Shown here one piece after another: positions 1-5,764 of a DNA stretch of 6,000 nucleotides (position 1 is the stretch's first letter; each line of letters opens with the position of its first letter). The DNA is taken from positions 2,136 through 8,135 of the forward strand of contig JAGRKR010000291.1 in NCBI GenBank assembly GCA_020442225.1, given 5' to 3'. The stretch comes from Hyphomicrobiaceae bacterium. Lineage in GTDB: Bacteria > Pseudomonadota > Alphaproteobacteria > Rhizobiales > Hyphomicrobiaceae. The notes beneath the pieces were generated by a model, which ran no database searches, was not told the origin of the DNA, and saw only the letters and a program-made list of their open reading frames with translations. Made by a program: the position numbers and the translations under genes.

Positions 1-633
1 ATGGGCATGGGCGAGCCGCTCTACAACTTCGACAACGTGCGCGACGCCATGGCGGTGGTCAGCGACGGCGAGGGCATCTCCATCTCCAAGCGCCGCATCA
101 CGCTGTCGACGTCCGGCATCGTGCCGGAGATCGCGCGCTGGGGCAGCGAAGCCGGCACCATGCTGGCGATTTCGCTCCACGCCACCAACGATGCGCTACG
201 CGACCAACTCGTGCCGATCAATCGCAAGTATCCGATCGCCGAGCTGCTGGCCGCCTGCCGCAGCTATCCCGGCCTCTCCAACGCCAAGCGCATCACCTTC
301 GAGTACGTGATGCTGAAGGGCGTGAACGACAGTCTGGCCGAGGCCAGGGCGCTGGTGAAGCTGCTCGCGGGGATCCCGGCGAAGATCAATCTCATTCCCT
401 TCAACCCGTGGCCCGGCTCGCCGTATGCCTGCTCGGACTGGTCGCAGATCGAGCGCTTCGCCGAGATCATCAACCGCGCCGGCTACGCGAGCCCTGTCCG
501 CACCCCGCGCGGTCGCGACATCATGGCGGCATGCGGTCAGTTGCGTTCCGAGAGCCGCCGCCTGACGGCAGCCGAACGCAACGCCCGCTCGACCGAGGCC
601 GCAGAGCGCCCGCAAGGGAGTGAAGGACCGTGA
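1..633 (+). CDS. rlmN: Dual-specificity RNA methyltransferase RlmN, C-terminal part (5' truncated by window edge)
   Basis: Radical SAM enzyme that methylates C2 of adenosine 2503 in 23S rRNA and, in E. coli, A37 of some tRNAs. The visible 210 residues open with the SAM-binding motif MGMGEPLYN. They continue through LSTSGIVP (about 35-42), the AISLHA strand (56-61) and PFNPWPGS (133-140), all typical of RlmN. Near the end, Cys178 in the ACGQL motif matches the C-terminal cysteine that carries the methyl intermediate in the family. The CxxxCxxC iron-sulfur motif and the N-terminal domain must lie upstream of base 1, so the ATG at base 1 is an internal methionine, not the start. E. coli RlmN has about 384 residues, so roughly the first 45-50% is missing. 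The last 25 residues are a variable, charged tail. The stop codon overlaps the start of the next gene, which suggests co-transcription. Confidence 0.95.
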   Translation: MGMGEPLYNFDNVRDAMAVVSDGEGISISKRRITLSTSGIVPEIARWGSEAGTMLAISLHATNDALRDQLVPINRKYPIAELLAACRSYPGLSNAKRITFEYVMLKGVNDSLAEARALVKLLAGIPAKINLIPFNPWPGSPYACSDWSQIERFAEIINRAGYASPVRTPRGRDIMAACGQLRSESRRLTAAERNARSTEAAERPQGSEGP

Positions 634-1055
634 TCGCGCGCGCGATCGGGCGGTTGATCTGGGTGCCGGTGTCCTTCGTGCTGGCGGTGGCGGCGGGAGG
701 ATTCGTGCTTTTCACGCTGGGCACGGAGCGCTTGACGCACGCCATGCGTGGCCGTGGCGCCGATGCAGACCTTCTTTCGGCGCTGTTCGATCTCTTCCGC
801 CAGGGCGAGCATCTCGTGTCGACGGTGACGGTGGTGCCAGCCGTGCTGCTGGTGATCATCGGCGAGGTCGCCCGCATCCGCTCGTCCGTCTACTACGTGG
901 TCGGCGGCGGTATCGCTGCCGCGGCCGTGCCCTTTCTCGGGCGGCTCTCGCAAGGCGGGCTGAGCTTGACGACCGATGCCGTGTGGCAGGTCTTCGCGAC
1001 AGCGGGCTTTGCCGCTGGTCTCGTCTACTGGGCGCTTGCCGGGCGCAAGGCGTAG
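630..1055 (+). CDS. Small four-helix integral membrane protein, unknown function
   Basis: Unrecognised 141-residue protein. Hydrophobic stretches suggest four membrane helices at about residues 8-30, 62-81, 85-105 and 117-137, with short charged loops (RGRGADAD near 41-48, EVARIRSS near 79-86). The GTG start overlaps the rlmN stop as GTGA, and purine-rich GGGAG and AAGGA stretches just upstream can serve as ribosome binding site, so it is probably translationally coupled to rlmN. Its second half resembles the next gene's protein: both have an acidic residue followed by RxR and a YY pair before a helix, and both end a final helix with AAG-(L/F)-(V/A)-YW and AGR(K/R)A. The two look like paralogues. 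The 106 bases after it show no convincing promoter or terminator. Function cannot be assigned. Confidence 0.8.
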   Translation: MIARAIGRLIWVPVSFVLAVAAGGFVLFTLGTERLTHAMRGRGADADLLSALFDLFRQGEHLVSTVTVVPAVLLVIIGEVARIRSSVYYVVGGGIAAAAVPFLGRLSQGGLSLTTDAVWQVFATAGFAAGLVYWALAGRKA

Positions 1056-1161
1056 CCGCGGGCCATCGTCACGACAGCGTAGGATGACGTGCTTTTTGCG
1101 TGGATAGGCTGTAGGTTAGGGTCCCATCGTCAGTGGGCATCTTCATCGGAGCGGTGCGGGG

Positions 1162-1923
1162 ATGGCAGGTCGAGTGATACGCATTCTGTTCGGGTTCGTG
1201 ATCGCCTGTCTGGCCGCAGGTCTGATGCTTTCGCTATTTTTCATGAGCCCGGGCTCGTTCATCGGCGTCGGCTCGGAAGTCGTGCTCGAGCGGCTCGGCA
1301 ATGCCGCAGTGCTGGCGTTGGCCGCCGCCACCGTGATCGCACCGTTCTCCGCGCCGCTGGCGATCGTGGCCATTGCGGTGGCCGAGTGGCGACGGCTGCG
1401 GCAGCCCGGCTATTACCTGCTGGTGGGGCTGGCTATCGCCGCGATCGGCTTCATCGTGCAGCAGAGCGGCGAGATTTCCGGCCAGCCGACGATCGTCAAC
1501 GCCTATGCGGGCGGCGCCTTCGTCGCCACCGGCATTGCGGCCGGCTTCGCCTACTGGCTGTTCGCGGGGCGGCGCGCGGGCGGTGGCGTGCGACCGGTCG
1601 AGATCGTGACGCCAGTCGCGCGGTCGTCGTCTCCGTCGTCCGGACCGGGCGAGGTGAAGGCGGCCTATGAGAAGCTGAAGTCTGCGGCAGCCCGGCCGGC
1701 GCCGTCGCGGAGCGAAGTAGCGAAGCCTGAGGCCGGCAAACCCGAACCGGGCAAGGCCGCTCCTGCAAAGGTCGAGGCCCCGAAGCCGAGTGAGCCTGCG
1801 AAGGCCGAGGCTGTGAAGCCGAGCGAGCCCGCGAAGCCGGACAGCAAGCCCACGACGGACGGCGGCGAGAGCAAGCCGGCCGCAAGCGGCCCGACCACCG
1901 TGCCAAAGCTCCCTCGCTCCTGA
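1162..1923 (+). CDS. Membrane protein with Pro/Ala/Lys-rich C-terminal tail, paralogue of the upstream gene
   Basis: Unrecognised 253-residue protein. Residues 1-135 hold about four hydrophobic segments (roughly 5-28, 46-76, 84-101 and 112-135) and match the neighbour at 630-1055 in layout and local motifs (WRRLRQPGYYLLVG against the neighbour's [13 protein letters not shown], and GIAAGFAYWLFAGRRA at the last helix). From about residue 137 to the end it has a low-complexity, probably disordered tail rich in Pro, Ala, Lys and Glu, including two KPSEPAK units 11 residues apart (bases 1783-1836). A short amphipathic stretch (EVKAAYEKLKSAAAR, 164-178) joins the two parts. The ATG follows GGAG at about 1148-1151 and a G-rich stretch. 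The tail resembles linkers that reach across a compartment or dock partners, but no partner or function can be named. Confidence 0.78.
   Translation: MAGRVIRILFGFVIACLAAGLMLSLFFMSPGSFIGVGSEVVLERLGNAAVLALAAATVIAPFSAPLAIVAIAVAEWRRLRQPGYYLLVGLAIAAIGFIVQQSGEISGQPTIVNAYAGGAFVATGIAAGFAYWLFAGRRAGGGVRPVEIVTPVARSSSPSSGPGEVKAAYEKLKSAAARPAPSRSEVAKPEAGKPEPGKAAPAKVEAPKPSEPAKAEAVKPSEPAKPDSKPTTDGGESKPAASGPTTVPKLPRS
1783..1836 (+). repeat. Short in-frame tandem repeat in the Lys/Pro-rich tail
   Basis: The seven residues KPSEPAK are encoded twice, 33 bases apart, separated by AEAV. The two DNA copies differ at third positions (for example AGT/AGC for Ser), so the protein sequence is conserved more than the DNA. 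Similar K-P-E/A-P-x-K patterns surround the units from about residue 187 onward. Confidence 0.6.
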
Positions 1924-1929
1924 GCGAGG
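1912..1929 (+). terminator. Possible terminator hairpin overlapping the stop codon of the membrane-protein gene
   Basis: CCTCGCTC (1912-1919) is the exact reverse complement of GAGCGAGG (1922-1929). With a realistic four-base loop this gives a seven-pair GC-rich stem that spans the TGA stop at 1921-1923. No T-run follows (the next bases are mostly C), so it lacks the classic intrinsic terminator tail. It could slow polymerase or stabilise the transcript end; the terminator call is an inference. Confidence 0.3.
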
Positions 1930-1949
1930 CCCCCTGCACCGACAAACGC

Positions 1950-1965
1950 GGGCGGACGTCCGCCC
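1950..1965. terminator. Perfect 16-base palindrome between convergent genes, possible bidirectional terminator
   Basis: GGGCGGACGTCCGCCC reads the same on both strands and lies in the 112-base gap between two convergent genes, where a shared terminator would be expected. On the - strand it is followed by a moderately T-containing GCGTTTGT; on the + strand by TTGCTCGCC. Neither is a strong U-tract. A continuous palindrome needs unpaired central bases to fold, leaving about six pairs. A protein-binding site is the alternative. Confidence 0.35.
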
Positions 1966-2035
1966 TTGCTCGCCCCGCAGAGGTGGCGGGTGGCTATGCC
2001 TCAGGGGCTGCCGGATACCTGCCTCGGCAGCAGCC

Positions 2036-3256
2036 TCACGGCAGCGTAACGACGCCCGCTTCCGCCAGCGCCGCGATCTCGGTCTCCGCGTAGCCGAGAT
2101 CGCGCAGGATCGCGCTCGAGTGCGCCCCGAGGTCCGGCGCTCCCGATGTCCTGACGGCACGGACGCCGTTGTAGGAAACGGGGTGGTCCACCAGCTTCAA
2201 GTCCGCAATGCCGGTGCTCGTGAACGGGCGGATCATGCCGAGGGCATCGACCTGCGCGTCGTTCACGATGTGATCGACCCGCTGCACGCGCGAGCAGGGC
2301 AGCCCGTCGGCGAGCATGCGCTGCTCCCACTCGACGGCGGGACGCTGCTTCAAGACGGCTTCCAATGCCTCGTGCAGGGCTTGGCGGTGGGCGACCCGCG
2401 ACGGGTTGGTGGCAAAGCGCGCATCGTCGAGCAGTGCCGTGGCGCCGATGCAGCGGCAGAGCCTCTGGAACAGGCCGTCATTGGCGGCCGCGATCAGGAT
2501 GGAACCGTCGCCCGTCTCGAAATCCTCATACGGCGCGATGAGAGCATGGCGCGCGCCGCTGGCGGTCGGGATGGTGCCGTCCGCGAAATAGCCGGCGATG
2601 AAGTAGGACATCCAGGCGAGACCGGTCTCGAGCAGGCTGGTCTCGATGTTCTGCGCCTCGCCGGTCTGATCGCGGGCGCGCAGGCCGGCCATGATGCCGA
2701 ACGCCGCCCAATGTCCCGCGCCCATGTCGATGATCGACGGGCCGGCGCGCACGGGGCCGCGATCCGCTTCGCCGGTGATGCTCATGACGCCGCTGTAGGC
2801 CTGTACGAGCGCATCGAAGCCCGCCCGCTCGCGATAGGGACCGACTGAGCCGAAGGCGCTCAGGGAGCAGTAGACGACGTCGGGGTTGATGTCCCGGATC
2901 TGCTCGAAGGCGAGCCCGCGCTTCGCCAGGCTGCCGCCGCGGAAGGACTGCACGACGACATCGGCCTTGGCCGCGAGCTTCAGGACCGCCTCGCGCCCGG
3001 TCGCATGGTCGATGTCGATCGCGAGGCTCTCCTTGTTGCGATTGACCGCTTCGAAGAGCGCGCTGCGACCAGTCCAGTCGGGTGGCCGCCAGGCCCTGGT
3101 GTCGTCGCCGGCGCCGGGCCGCTCGACCTTGATCACGCGCGCGCCGAGATCGGCAAGGATCATGGTGCAGTAGGGGCCGGCCAGATTGCGGGTGAGGTCG
3201 AGGATCAGGATACCGTCCAGCGGACCTCGCCCGGCCGGCTTGCGCGATGTGCTCAT
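2036..3256 (-). CDS. Family III CoA-transferase (CaiB/BaiF type), substrate unknown
   Basis: Transfers coenzyme A between carboxylic acids by the family III mechanism, in which an active-site aspartate forms covalent intermediates. The 406 residues are a normal full length. Residues 12-46 carry the family's N-terminal signature (GILILDLTRNLAGPY then LADLGARVIKVERPG). The probable catalytic aspartate is Asp177 in GPSIIDMGAG, at the position of Asp169 in formyl-CoA transferase. Further family patterns are NRNKESLAID (72-81), VVVQSFRGGSLAKRGL (100-115) and the C-terminal RP-HPV region (343-360). The ATG is preceded by GAGG about seven bases upstream on the - strand. No acyl-CoA dehydrogenase, hydratase, ligase or decarboxylase lies next to it, so the substrate pair (oxalate/formate, carnitine, mesaconate and others exist in the family) cannot be inferred. 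It diverges from the sigma-factor cluster across 271 bases and converges with the membrane-protein gene. Confidence 0.92.
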   Translation of the reverse strand: MSTSRKPAGRGPLDGILILDLTRNLAGPYCTMILADLGARVIKVERPGAGDDTRAWRPPDWTGRSALFEAVNRNKESLAIDIDHATGREAVLKLAAKADVVVQSFRGGSLAKRGLAFEQIRDINPDVVYCSLSAFGSVGPYRERAGFDALVQAYSGVMSITGEADRGPVRAGPSIIDMGAGHWAAFGIMAGLRARDQTGEAQNIETSLLETGLAWMSYFIAGYFADGTIPTASGARHALIAPYEDFETGDGSILIAAANDGLFQRLCRCIGATALLDDARFATNPSRVAHRQALHEALEAVLKQRPAVEWEQRMLADGLPCSRVQRVDHIVNDAQVDALGMIRPFTSTGIADLKLVDHPVSYNGVRAVRTSGAPDLGAHSSAILRDLGYAETEIAALAEAGVVTLP

Positions 3257-3430
3257 GGGGAGGCCTCGGTCCTTCGTTGCGACATGATCTCGTGGGTTGT
3301 TGGTCCTGGCGCGCGGATGTCAGCGCCGACGATACGATGGCGGGAAGGAAAGCCTACAGCAGCCGGACGGTGCGTTCCAGGCTCCGGCGGAGCTGTCGGG
3401 AGCGGTCTTAGGACTTTTTCTTCCGCTCGA

Positions 3431-3457
3431 TGTCGGCACCGGCGCTGCTGCCGCGTC
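3431..3457 (+). promoter_or_regulatory. Probable ECF42-type promoter upstream of the DGPF/sigma operon
   Basis: TGTCGG (3431-3436) is followed after exactly 17 bases by CGTC (3454-3457, continuing CT). The same two blocks with the same spacing occur at 5701-5727 before the PhnB-like gene. From memory, ECF42 promoters carry TGTCGA-like -35 and CGA/TC-like -10 elements, so this fits with one mismatch in the -35. It lies about 70 bases before the first DGPF gene's ATG, leaving a short leader. The functional call is an inference from the shared pattern and the adjacent sigma factor. Confidence 0.6.
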
Positions 3458-3514
3458 CTTGCATCAGGGCTGGAGTGGTGATGCCGCCGCGCCGGCGCCC
3501 GTCAGCGTCATACG

Positions 3515-3521
3515 AAGGAGG
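3515..3521 (+). promoter_or_regulatory. Strong ribosome binding site that sets the start of the first DGPF gene
   Basis: AAGGAGG, a full Shine-Dalgarno match, sits six bases before the ATG at 3528. It decides that start over a frame-compatible upstream start at 3297, which would add 77 residues unlike the family. Confidence 0.88.
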
Positions 3522-3527
3522 CTCGAT

Positions 3528-3965
3528 ATGAAGGTCATGGTCATCGTCAAGGCATCGCCGGCGTCGGAAGCTGGCGAGATGCCGAGCACGCAGCTGCTCG
3601 CCGACATGGGCCGCTACAACGAGCAGTTGGTCGAGGCCGGTGTCATGCTCGCGGGTGAGGGGCTGCACCCTTCGAGCAAGGGGGCTCGCGTGCGTTTCTC
3701 GGGCAACCGGCGTACCGTCGTGGACGGGCCGTTCGCCGGGACCAAGGATCTGATTGCCGGCTTCTGGCTCTGGCAGGTGAAGGATCTCGAGGAGGCCGTT
3801 GCCTGGGTCAAGCGCTGTCCCAACCCGCATCCGGACGACTGCGAGATCGAGATCCGGCCGGTGTTCGAGGCCGATGACTTCGGCGAGGCGTTGACGCCGG
3901 AGCTGCGCGAGCAGGAAGCGCGCGTCATGGCGGCAGCGGCGCGCAACCGGGCGGGCGGGGCGTGA
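3528..3965 (+). CDS. DGPF/YCII-family protein, first of two in an ECF42 sigma-factor operon
   Basis: A 145-residue member of the YCII-related group (COG3795, DGPF domain), with a dimeric alpha-beta ferredoxin-like fold. It starts with the beta strand MKVMVIVKAS, has helices around 20-38, and carries the signature VVDGPFAGTKDLIAGFWLW (64-82, DGPF at 66-69). EIEIRPVFE (106-114) forms the typical final strand, followed by a charged Ala/Arg/Glu-rich helix (to 145). The biochemical role of DGPF proteins is unknown; they are recurrent neighbours and likely targets of ECF42 sigma factors. It is the first gene of the probable operon, 40 bases before the second DGPF gene and downstream of the TGTCGG/CGTC element. 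Function beyond family is not claimed. Confidence 0.9.
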   Translation: MKVMVIVKASPASEAGEMPSTQLLADMGRYNEQLVEAGVMLAGEGLHPSSKGARVRFSGNRRTVVDGPFAGTKDLIAGFWLWQVKDLEEAVAWVKRCPNPHPDDCEIEIRPVFEADDFGEALTPELREQEARVMAAAARNRAGGA

Positions 3966-4005
3966 GAGCGCCGGTCCAGGCGCGCACGCAGGACCCTACG
4001 ATGAA

Positions 4006-4404
4006 ATGGTGATGACGATGCAGTATGCGATCCTTTGCTACCACGACGAGAAAGTGACGTGCGCCTGGTCGAAAGAGCACGACGACGCGGTCATGGCGAA
4101 GCTCGGCGTGATCATGGAGCGGCTGGCACGGGAAGGTAAGCTTGGGCCGGTGGCGCGGTTGCTGCCGACGACGGCGGCAACGACGCTCCGGAAGGACCGC
4201 GAGCCGCCGCTCGTCGTCGACGGACCGTTCGCGGAGACCAAGGAGCAGTTGCTCGGCTTCTACATCGTCGATTGCGCCTCGCTCGAGGACGCGCTCGCCA
4301 TCGCCCGCGAGCTCGGCGAGGTCAATCCGGGCGGGGCCTACGAGATCCGCCCGGTCGCCGCCTTCTTCGAGGCGCCAGCGGAGAGCGGCAAGGCGGCGCC
4401 ATGA
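4006..4404 (+). CDS. DGPF/YCII-family protein, second copy, overlapping the sigma-factor gene
   Basis: A 132-residue paralogue of the preceding protein, clearly diverged. Its core is the strand MQYAILCYHDE (5-15), a helix around 24-44, and the signature VVDGPFAETKEQLLGFYIVDC (70-90, DGPF at 72-75). A helix SLEDALAIARELG (92-104) and the final strand YEIRPVAAF (112-120) follow. The start is uncertain: ATGs at 4006, 4012 and 4018 are all in frame. An AGGA at 3990-3993 suits 4006 with a longish 12-base spacing, while 4018 (giving MQYAIL) would be nearest the usual family N-terminus. The stop overlaps the sigma-factor start as ATGA, pointing to translational coupling. It may act with the first DGPF protein, possibly as a heteromer, but that is speculation. 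Confidence 0.9.
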   Translation: MVMTMQYAILCYHDEKVTCAWSKEHDDAVMAKLGVIMERLAREGKLGPVARLLPTTAATTLRKDREPPLVVDGPFAETKEQLLGFYIVDCASLEDALAIARELGEVNPGGAYEIRPVAAFFEAPAESGKAAP

Positions 4405-5660
4405 CGGACGCGGGCTGGATCGCCTCCGTGCTGACGGCGGCGCGACCGCAGGCGCTGGCGGCGTTGCTGCGCTACTTCCGCGATCTCGATGCGGCCGAGG
4501 AAGCGCTTCAGGAGGCCTGCCTCAGGGCGCTCAGAAACTGGCCGCGCAATGGCCCGCCCCGCGATGCGGCGGCTTGGCTCGTCATGGTCGGCCGGAATGC
4601 TGGCATCGATGCCGTGCGGGCGCGCAGCCGGCTCGCGCCGTTGCCGGAGGCGGAGGTGACGAGGGATCTGCGGGATGTGGAAAGCGAGACGGTCGAGCGG
4701 GTCGATGCGGCGGACTACCGGGACGACATCCTGCGTCTCCTGTTCGTCTGCAGCCACCCCGAGCTGACGGCGACGCAGCAGATTGCGCTGGCACTGCGCA
4801 TCGTCTGCGGACTTTCCGTGGCTCAGATCGCCCGCTCCTTTCTGGTGAGCGAGGCCGCCATTGAGCAGCGCATAACGCGCGCCAAGCGCCGGGTCGCAGA
4901 CGCGGGCGTGCCGTTCGAGCCGCCGGGAGCCGTCGCGCGCGCCGAGCGCGTGGCGGCGGTCGCGGCCATGATCTACCTCGTCTTCAACGAAGGCTACACG
5001 ACCACCGTTGCCGAGCTGGGCGCCCGGGCGCCGCTGTGCGAGGAGGCCATCCGCCTGGCCCGGCTGCTGCTGGGGCTCTATCCGGCCGAGCCGGAGATCA
5101 TGGGTCTGCTGGCGCTGCTGCTTCTGCAGCATTCCCGTGCGGCTGCTCGCTTCGACGCGGCGGGTGAGGCCGTGTTGCTCGAGGATCAGGACCGCAGCCG
5201 CTGGGACGGCAAGCGGATCGCCGAAGGGCTCGCCCTGATCGAGAAGGCGCTGCGACATCGCCAGCCCGGCTCCTATCAGGTGCAGGCGGCCATCGCGGCC
5301 CTGCATGCCCGGGCGCCTCGCTTCGAGGAGACGGACTGGGCAGAGATGGATCTGCTCTATGAAGCGCTCGAGCGGTTGCAGCCTTCCCCGGTCGTGACGT
5401 TGAACCGGGCCGTCGTCTTGGCGCGTGTGCGGGGTCCGCAGGCGGCGCTCGCCATGCTCGAGCCGTTGTCCGACCGGCTCGGCAGCTACTTCTATTTCCA
5501 TGGCGCGCGGGGTGCGTTCCTGCAACGGCTCGGGCGCACGGCGGAAGCAGGCGAGGCCTTCGCTCGCGCCATCGCGCTGGCCAACACGCCGGCCGAGGCA
5601 GCGCATATCCGCATGCAGGTCGAGCGCCTGCAGATGTTCGACGTCGCGCGGCAGCCGTGA
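4401..5660 (+). CDS. ECF42-type RNA polymerase sigma factor with TPR-like C-terminal extension
   Basis: A 419-residue sigma-70 family factor (COG4941 type), about twice the length of an ordinary ECF sigma factor. Region 2 lies at about 18-77 (ALLRYFRDLDAAEEALQEA, AAWLVMVGRNAGIDAVRAR), binding core polymerase and the -10 element. Region 4 lies at about 108-168 (LFVCSHPELTATQQIALALR, then LSVAQIARSFLVSEAAIEQR), a helix-turn-helix for the -35. The extension (about 180-419) has the ECF42 landmarks YLVFNEGYT (192-200), LCEEAIRLARLL (212-223) and LLEDQDRSRWD (259-269). TPR-like helical pairs follow (for example SPVVTLNRAVVLARVRGPQAAL and GARGAFLQRLGRTAEAGEAF). The ATG overlaps the upstream stop by four bases. 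No anti-sigma gene is present; in this group the extension is thought to regulate activity. The inducing signal is unknown. Confidence 0.95.
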   Translation: MTDAGWIASVLTAARPQALAALLRYFRDLDAAEEALQEACLRALRNWPRNGPPRDAAAWLVMVGRNAGIDAVRARSRLAPLPEAEVTRDLRDVESETVERVDAADYRDDILRLLFVCSHPELTATQQIALALRIVCGLSVAQIARSFLVSEAAIEQRITRAKRRVADAGVPFEPPGAVARAERVAAVAAMIYLVFNEGYTTTVAELGARAPLCEEAIRLARLLLGLYPAEPEIMGLLALLLLQHSRAAARFDAAGEAVLLEDQDRSRWDGKRIAEGLALIEKALRHRQPGSYQVQAAIAALHARAPRFEETDWAEMDLLYEALERLQPSPVVTLNRAVVLARVRGPQAALAMLEPLSDRLGSYFYFHGARGAFLQRLGRTAEAGEAFARAIALANTPAEAAHIRMQVERLQMFDVARQP

Positions 5661-5700
5661 GGGCGCACCCTCGCGACCGCAGAGATATTCTCGTCGAACC

Positions 5701-5727
5701 TGTCGGGAATGGACGTTGCGAAACGTC
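5701..5727 (+). promoter_or_regulatory. Probable ECF42-type promoter upstream of the PhnB-like gene
   Basis: TGTCGG (5701-5706), 17 bases, then CGTC (5724-5727, continuing CT) repeats the element at 3431-3457 exactly in the conserved blocks, while the spacer differs. It lies 37 bases before the ATG at 5765, leaving room for a short leader and the ribosome binding site. This suggests that the PhnB-like gene has its own sigma-dependent promoter in addition to any read-through from the sigma gene. Confidence 0.58.
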
Positions 5728-5728
5728 C
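5711..5728 (+). other. Seven-pair inverted repeat with GCGA loop
   Basis: GGACGTT (5711-5717) and AACGTCC (5722-5728) are perfect reverse complements around the four bases GCGA, a GNRA-type tetraloop. The right arm contains the proposed -10 block. There is no T-run, so an intrinsic terminator for the sigma gene is unlikely. It could be a read-through RNA hairpin, an operator, or coincidence. Confidence 0.4.
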
Positions 5729-5764
5729 TCGAGTACACGGCACCGTGAGAAGAGGAGCCCTCCC

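Noticed and set aside
1..3. ATG at base 1 as the true start of rlmN
   Set aside because: It encodes the methionine of the internal MGMGEPL motif; the iron-sulfur cysteine motif of the family lies N-terminal to it and so outside the window.
104..109. TGTCGA sites inside coding sequence (104-109 and 817-822) as further sigma-factor promoters
   Set aside because: Neither has CGTC at about 17 bases and both lie within genes, so they look like chance matches.
620..1087. 155-residue + strand frame overlapping the first membrane-protein gene
   Set aside because: Arg/Gly/Ala-rich alternate frame without hydrophobic pattern; the frame at 630-1055 gives ordered membrane helices and similarity to the next gene.
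1234..2160. 308-residue open frame on the - strand across the membrane-protein gene and the convergent gap
   Set aside because: Arg-rich low-complexity translation, antisense to a hydrophobic protein with clear membrane segments; it also overlaps the end of the CoA-transferase gene in another frame.
2120..2848. 242-residue + strand frame inside the CoA-transferase gene
   Set aside because: Antisense shadow of a well-supported enzyme, with no recognisable domain.
3297..3527. Upstream extension of the first DGPF gene to a start at 3297
   Set aside because: The extra 77 residues have no family resemblance and cover the probable promoter, while a perfect AAGGAGG sits six bases before the ATG at 3528.
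3257..3527. Possible small gene or RNA in the 271-base divergent gap
   Set aside because: Apart from the promoter-like element, the inverted repeat and the ribosome binding site, no open frame with its own start signal or recognisable RNA structure could be supported.
4338..5738. 466-residue open frame on the - strand opposite the sigma factor
   Set aside because: It lies antisense to a clearly recognised ECF sigma factor, has a His/Arg/Gln-rich composition typical of shadow frames in GC-rich DNA, and shows no family motif.
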